This document shows, piece by piece, positions 8,703-12,426 of a stretch of DNA of 12,426 nucleotides. The position numbers and the translations under genes were made by a program. How positions within the stretch are numbered: position 1 is the first letter of the stretch; each line of letters opens with the position of its first letter. Source of the stretch: Larix sibirica (Eukaryota > Streptophyta > Pinopsida > Pinales > Pinaceae); the NCBI GenBank assembly GCA_004151065.3, contig NWUY0300034213.1:13921-26346 (forward strand), in the 5' to 3' direction. Below the pieces are notes generated by a model that had not been told where the DNA came from, searched no databases, and saw only the letters and a program-made list of their open reading frames with translations.

Positions 8703-9020
8703 ATGAAACTAAAATATGTGACACAGTATGGGTTGGTTCAACTTCTATCGATTTTGGCAACTACTGTGAATCAATGTAAGTTAATAAATGGACAAATTCA
8801 TTCCCTTTTAAATGGAAATTCTTCCATATTTCGAAGGAGCTTGAAAGGAAAAACTTTCGAGGTAGGGGTTTCAAGATTCAAGCTACGATATAATACAATG
8901 GATTATATTCTCACTCTACAAGCCATCATTAAGGAGGTGAGACATCGCTCTTCAAAAGTCTTTTTTCTATTTTGTATACTTTCAAAAGGCTTTTCACCCA
9001 ATTCTACAAGAATCCATGTT
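8703..9020 (+). pseudogene. LINE reverse transcriptase, fingers region
   Basis: Frame 3 reads, near residues 45-90, KGKTFEVGVSRFKLRYNTMD, then YILTLQAIIKEVRHRSSKV. In intact LINE reverse transcriptases this is the AGFRxxxSTxDHIxTLRxIIE block, followed by a catalytic FVDFxKAFD. Here the latter has decayed to FCILSKGFS, losing the first catalytic aspartate. A frameshift around 9010-9016 moves the continuation into frame 1. Confidence 0.8.
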
Positions 9021-9290
9021 CCAAAGGCTTAAATACACTGGGGTATCAAAGATTCTTATCATCGCTATCATCTATGAGAAATTCATTGGTCACATTCATA
9101 GAACACACAAATTATCTAATTTCATCAAGAGCACCATTAGGGTGAAGCATGGGTGTCCCCTCTTACCCACATTATTCAAGTTATACATAGACGAGTTGGT
9201 GGCTTTTTGGCATGAGCACATCCAACTAGATGGCAAGTGTCTTCTTCGTTATGTCCTAATCTCAAGAGTCGATACTCCACTTCATCAATG
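9016..9290 (+). pseudogene. LINE reverse transcriptase, palm region
   Basis: Frame 1 reads MFQRLKYTGVSKILIIAIIY, then HKLSNFIKSTIRVKHGCPLL and PTLFKLYIDELVAF. This matches the RT block GVKQGCPLSPTLFxLYIDEL of plant LINEs, with the usual KQG changed to KHG. The frame breaks after about 9255, and the next homologous part is in frame 2. Confidence 0.85.
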
Positions 9291-9430
9291 ATGTGGTCCT
9301 CTAGGACCCCACTCTTGAGAGCCTACAGATACAACTGGATGCTCTTGCAATGTTTTGCGACCTTCAAGAGCTGATGGTCAACCAAGGTGATGATCATCAA
9401 TTGTCCAAAGAAGTCCATTTTAGGTTTCCA
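9281..9430 (+). pseudogene. LINE reverse transcriptase, mutated catalytic box and thumb start
   Basis: Frame 2 reads FINDVVL, a stop (TAG at 9302-9304), then DPTLESLQIQLDALAMFCDL and QELMVNQG. In active elements this position is FADDVVLLA, followed by LQxQLDALxxFCxxxxLxVN. The FADD box has become FIND, losing one of the two metal-binding aspartates, so it is catalytically dead even apart from the stop. Confidence 0.8.
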
Positions 9431-9970
9431 CTTTTATTTCAAAGGGATGGAGGTTGAGGTTACTAGCACCTACACATATCTAGAGGTTTAGTTTTCAAGA
9501 ACTAGGTTCAAACTAATGCAAGCTCTCCAACCCCAAGTGAGTAAGGGGTAAGGGCTACTCAATCTTAAAGAGAGATATTGTTTCCAACACCATTTTCAAG
9601 ACATCTCATCCAAACTAGACATCATGAACTCTATCATCAAACTCACGATTTTGTATGGTTCAAATATTTGGAGACCAAGATTGCTCGAGTCAATTGGGAT
9701 ATTATCGAGAGAGTTCAAACCCTCTTACTCCGCCACATCATTAAGATGCAAGAGGATGCCCTGGTTGCCCATCATCCAAGCAAAGTTTGTGACACACCCT
9801 TCCAAGATCAAGATTGTCTTCAGAATGGTAGAGCTGCTACACATCCGAAAATTTTCCAACTCGACATCAGGAAAAAATTGGTACCCATATCTTACATATT
9901 GATCTTCAAAGGCCACCCCCCACACCACTCAATAGAGAATGGTTTTGGAATCAAAGGTTTCTTGTTCCTT
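9423..9970 (+). pseudogene. LINE ORF2, region downstream of RT
   Basis: Frame 3 gives GFHFYFKGMEVEVTSTYTYL before a stop (9489-9491), and later ILYGSNIWRPRLLES. Frame 2 gives VNWDIIERVQTLLLRHIIKM; frame 3 again gives KIKIVFRMVELLHIRKF. These match the order seen in plant LINEs: a YLG block, then LYGxExW, then ExVQxxFLR. At least two frameshifts are needed to read through. Confidence 0.7.
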
Positions 9971-10540
9971 TAGTTAATTAGTTTATTGATAGACTGCATT
10001 TTCTCGTTCATATGGAATATGTGGATGCTCCTAGTCAACTCTCCCCTAATAAACAAGAGATGAATGGGATTATCACAAAGATATTTACAGGTAGTATATC
10101 CAAGTTCCTTGGACCATCCCTCTTAGAGGTTTGAGACACAAATTGGCCTTTTATGCAAAGCACTTTCGTGAGATTAGAGACGGCTTCATAGTGCACCCAC
10201 CTTAGATGCTTCGACATGTACATGGGATGCATGGAATCAAGTTCCCACTAAGATAGTTCCAAATGGGTTCTCATCAACTTCGAGAGGAAGTTGAACGCTA
10301 GATACCACAAAAATATAAGTTGTATTGGATCTACCATTTATAGGAGATGGAGATGGAGACCCGCACTTCATTTTTAGATGTCCCTATGACCATAAGATAT
10401 GTGTCAATTCCATAACTCCCTCTCCACCCTTTTCCAATACCCAGAACAACAATGTTTGGCCGTGTTCGTGGGACACTACTCAAAGGATCATAGATTTCTT
10501 CAAGGTGCTCCTAGATAGAGGCACACAAAGGCAAGCAAAG
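9967..10540 (+). pseudogene. LINE ORF2, C-terminal region
   Basis: Frame 1 from 9967 reads, after a stop, FIDRLHFLVHMEYVDAPSQL, then NKQEMNGIITKIFTGSISKF. Further on, frame 2 at 10346-10390 reads GDGDPHFIFRCPYDHKI, the usual C-terminal GDExHFLFxCPxYxxxR block of LINEs of this group. The end near 10540 is estimated; beyond it I see no further match. Confidence 0.65.
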
Positions 10541-11790
10541 TGCAACACCATTCCAACTTCCAAATCTCCCAATAGTGAGGATTATTATCACCCAAACTCA
10601 CACCCTTCATGATAAAGTCCTAAAGCTCTAGGTATGGACTTGGTGAAACTAAGAGAGGTTGTTGTCACTACACCAAACCCTCTTATGCGCTTTAGGTTGT
10701 CTCTTCTCCAATTCAGGGGAGGCTTCCCTATGATAGGATTACTAAAGATTGCAATTAGGGTCAAGGTGAGCAAAAGAGATAACTTTAGAAAAAAAGTTTA
10801 TGATAGTAAAGAATTAACATGGATGAATGGATTCGAGACTTGTTCTTATCCATCGGACAAATGGGGTCTAAAGGTCACACTATAAAGGATTTCAAAAAAA
10901 ACTAGGAGGATTAGGGTGTACATACCTAGTCACTCTCTAATGCCTTATTTCATAATTCTACAAAGGGACAATACTAGATTAAATACTTCCATATGATTAG
11001 GGAAGGATAATTGCCATGGAAGGGTTTGAGAGCATATAGCCAACATTTGAGATAAATACTACAACATAAACTTCCAATCGACAACCGTCACATAGAAGAA
11101 GAAAAAGCTTACTCACTTCATTAACCCAAAAACATTATCGATTAAAGATCTCATCCATAAGTAAAACATAAAGAGCACATTACCATTCAAGAAACTCTTT
11201 AATTCACCATCCAAAGAAACCAATAGATAATAGATATTCAATTATCTATTAAAATAGACGAGGAAGGGCCACTCCTTTTATAGAGTGTAGCTCAACTTAA
11301 TTTACAATAAAATAATATTTTCCTTTCTACATCTACTATTTTGCAAACTAATTTTTCTAAAAATAACTAGCTGGTGGTTAAATCCACTTTTTCTACAAAG
11401 GAAATAATATAATAGTAGTTCTCATATAACCAACCCTTTGCGAAGAGTTCAACAATAATAAAAAGTGGAGTTGGCTAGATACACATGTTGCAAGTACCAA
11501 TGAATAAACAATGTAATTAGTTACAACTAGGCTCCAAAATGGCTACTTTGAGTGATTGACCAAGCGTTCTTCACCAAGAGCATTTATTAATGATGCTCTC
11601 TAGAAATCATCAAAACACTCAAGCATCCAAAGTGGGGCACTCCTTAATCTAAGTGGTCAAAGAAAAACTACAAGTGCTTCAAGGCAACAATTTGAAATTA
11701 CCAACTTCAATATTTATTGATTTTTCTATGTAACTACATTTTAGAAAGCCCATAGCCACTCTACTTCTAATGCCATTGAGCTAAAAAAAA
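10541..11790. other. No gene recognised
   Basis: Short open frames at 10588-10773 (-) and 10634-10885 (+) overlap each other and have no known motif. The rest is AT-rich and non-coding, with no clear repeat. The first 300 bases may be the 3' untranslated part of the LINE, but nothing proves it. Confidence 0.35.
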
Positions 11791-11799
11791 ATTAGTCTT

Positions 11800-12090
11800 G
11801 TGCCTTTTTTTACCAAGGAAATCGATAACTTCATTGAGATCACCTGAGCTAGGCCTAATTTCAAATCTATCGGCTACCACTATAACCCCAAGAGTATACC
11901 CAATAGCCCGCAAGACAAATGTACCAATAACCTATGACTTAGCAAGGGTCAAGACATCCAAAGACCACGAATATAATCTGAATCCCAAGCTCAAATCGGG
12001 ACACCTATCCCTCTAGCCTTATCACAACAAACCAATGTCTCATTGGGGGGTTTGAACCTTGGTGGAGAGAGTGAAAACCACTCTATCCCA
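11800..12090 (-). mobile_element. Possible SINE-like element, minus strand
   Basis: On the minus strand a strong box B match, GGTTCAAACCCC, lies at 12058-12047, preceded by TGGGATAGAGTGG (12090-12078), which resembles box A. The spacing between them (19 bases) is shorter than in a normal tRNA promoter, which weakens the call. An A-rich run on the minus strand (GGTAAAAAAAGG, at 11815-11804) could be the tail. An alternative is a chance tRNA-like motif inside an unknown repeat. Confidence 0.3.
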
Positions 12091-12181
12091 CCAATAGGCC
12101 CCCAAATCCTTAACAATTTTGGACCCTCTATCAAAAGATAATTGCTCCCCAAAGTTAGGGCGCCCCTCTAAAAGTGTAACA
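12076..12181. repeat. 245-bp-spaced direct repeat, copy 1
   Basis: Starts AACCACTCTATCCCACCAAT and ends GCCCCTCTAAAAGTGTAACA. The same 106 bases recur 245 bases downstream, so the repeat unit probably extends over 12076-12320. Confidence 0.95.
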
Positions 12182-12320
12182 ACTTTCCATGTGTCAAGTG
12201 CCTTTAAATTTCCCAGGGTATTCCATCTAGGAGCCCTTCAACTGATCCAGATGGACGTAGGTGCCCACCCGCATATTCCACTGGCTCAAAACAGTTTTCC
12301 ATTTTGGCAGTTTTCTAGTA

Positions 12321-12426
12321 AACCACTCTATCCCACCAATAGACCCCCAAATCCTTAACAATTTTGGACCCTCCATCAAAATATAATTGCTACCCAAAGT
12401 TAGGGCGCCCCTCTAAAAGTGTAACA
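12321..12426. repeat. 245-bp-spaced direct repeat, copy 2, cut by window end
   Basis: Nearly identical to copy 1; differences include AGGCC/AGACC, CTCTATC/CTCCATC, AAAGATA/AAATATA and CTCCCC/CTACCC. It reaches the last base of the window, so the full unit and any further copies lie outside. The part between the copies (12182-12320) shows no gene. Confidence 0.93.

Larger units (their letters stand above)
8690..10540 (+). mobile_element. Decayed, 5'-truncated LINE (non-LTR retrotransposon)
   Basis: A plus-strand non-LTR retrotransposon remnant whose ORF2-like frame is scattered over all three reading frames. In order it has an RT fingers region (8703-9020), RT palm with the GCPL block (9016-9290), a mutated catalytic box (9281-9304), a connection region (9423-9970) and a C-terminal region with HFIFRCPYDHK (10370s). 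The endonuclease domain and 5' region are missing, as is usual for truncated LINE copies. Many stops and frameshifts show it is long dead. No poly(A) tail or target-site duplication was identified, so both ends are approximate. It lies antisense to the cytokinin receptor gene. Confidence 0.85.

Noticed and set aside
9725-9928. Minus-strand frame inside the LINE
   Set aside because: It is the antisense shadow of the LINE ORF2 region.
10035-10232. Minus-strand frame inside the LINE 3' region
   Set aside because: It is antisense to the recognisable plus-strand LINE C-terminal sequence.
10634-10885. 83-codon plus-strand frame after the LINE
   Set aside because: No domain recognised, overlapped by a minus-strand frame, and its position suggests LINE 3' or intergenic sequence.

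Overview
The window looks like nuclear DNA of a seed plant with a large, repeat-rich genome, most plausibly a conifer or other gymnosperm. That is inference from four things: a plant-specific cytokinin-receptor gene with GT/AG introns; AT-rich, gene-poor flanks; a decayed plant LINE; and many local duplications of different lengths. Nothing bacterial is visible: no operons, Shine-Dalgarno sites or long ORFs.

Bases 1-652 (minus strand) hold two consecutive exons of a cytokinin receptor histidine kinase of the AHK2/3/4 (CRE1/WOL) family. They encode the C-terminal part of the extracellular CHASE domain (449-652) and the second transmembrane segment plus the start of the cytoplasmic linker (1-138). 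A 310-base intron with clean splice sites and matching phase lies between them. The histidine kinase and receiver parts would lie off the left end. The upstream exons (first transmembrane segment and most of CHASE) were not found by eye on the minus strand. So 653-12426 is either one very long intron holding all the repeats below, or the gene copy is broken.

653-1242 shows nothing recognisable. 1243-1665 is an unusually open but unrecognised plus-strand frame with one stop. 1627-2179 is a 275-bp tandem duplication with parallel open frames. 2180-4660 is non-coding and contains a diverged ~200-bp duplication (3197-3589). 4663-5850 is very AT-rich, with several nested duplications of 40, 259-285 and 45 bp. 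6005-6207 is a young 104-bp tandem duplication.

6239-7172 is a 217-bp tandem duplication leading into a large imperfect inverted repeat (foldback/MITE-like element). 7680-8215 holds a likely tRNA-derived SINE with a 43-bp tail duplication and a second partial copy. 8205-8430 is a small fragment of the same LINE family that follows. 8690-10540 is a decayed plus-strand LINE with reverse transcriptase motifs spread over all three frames. 10540-11780 is unrecognised. 11800-12426 has a SINE-like minus-strand head and a 245-bp repeat running off the window end.

The only host gene here is the cytokinin receptor. Everything else is transposon remains and local duplications, probably intronic or intergenic to it. 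I found no convincing undescribed multi-gene system. The most notable points are the possible giant intron, the long foldback and the density of independent tandem duplications.
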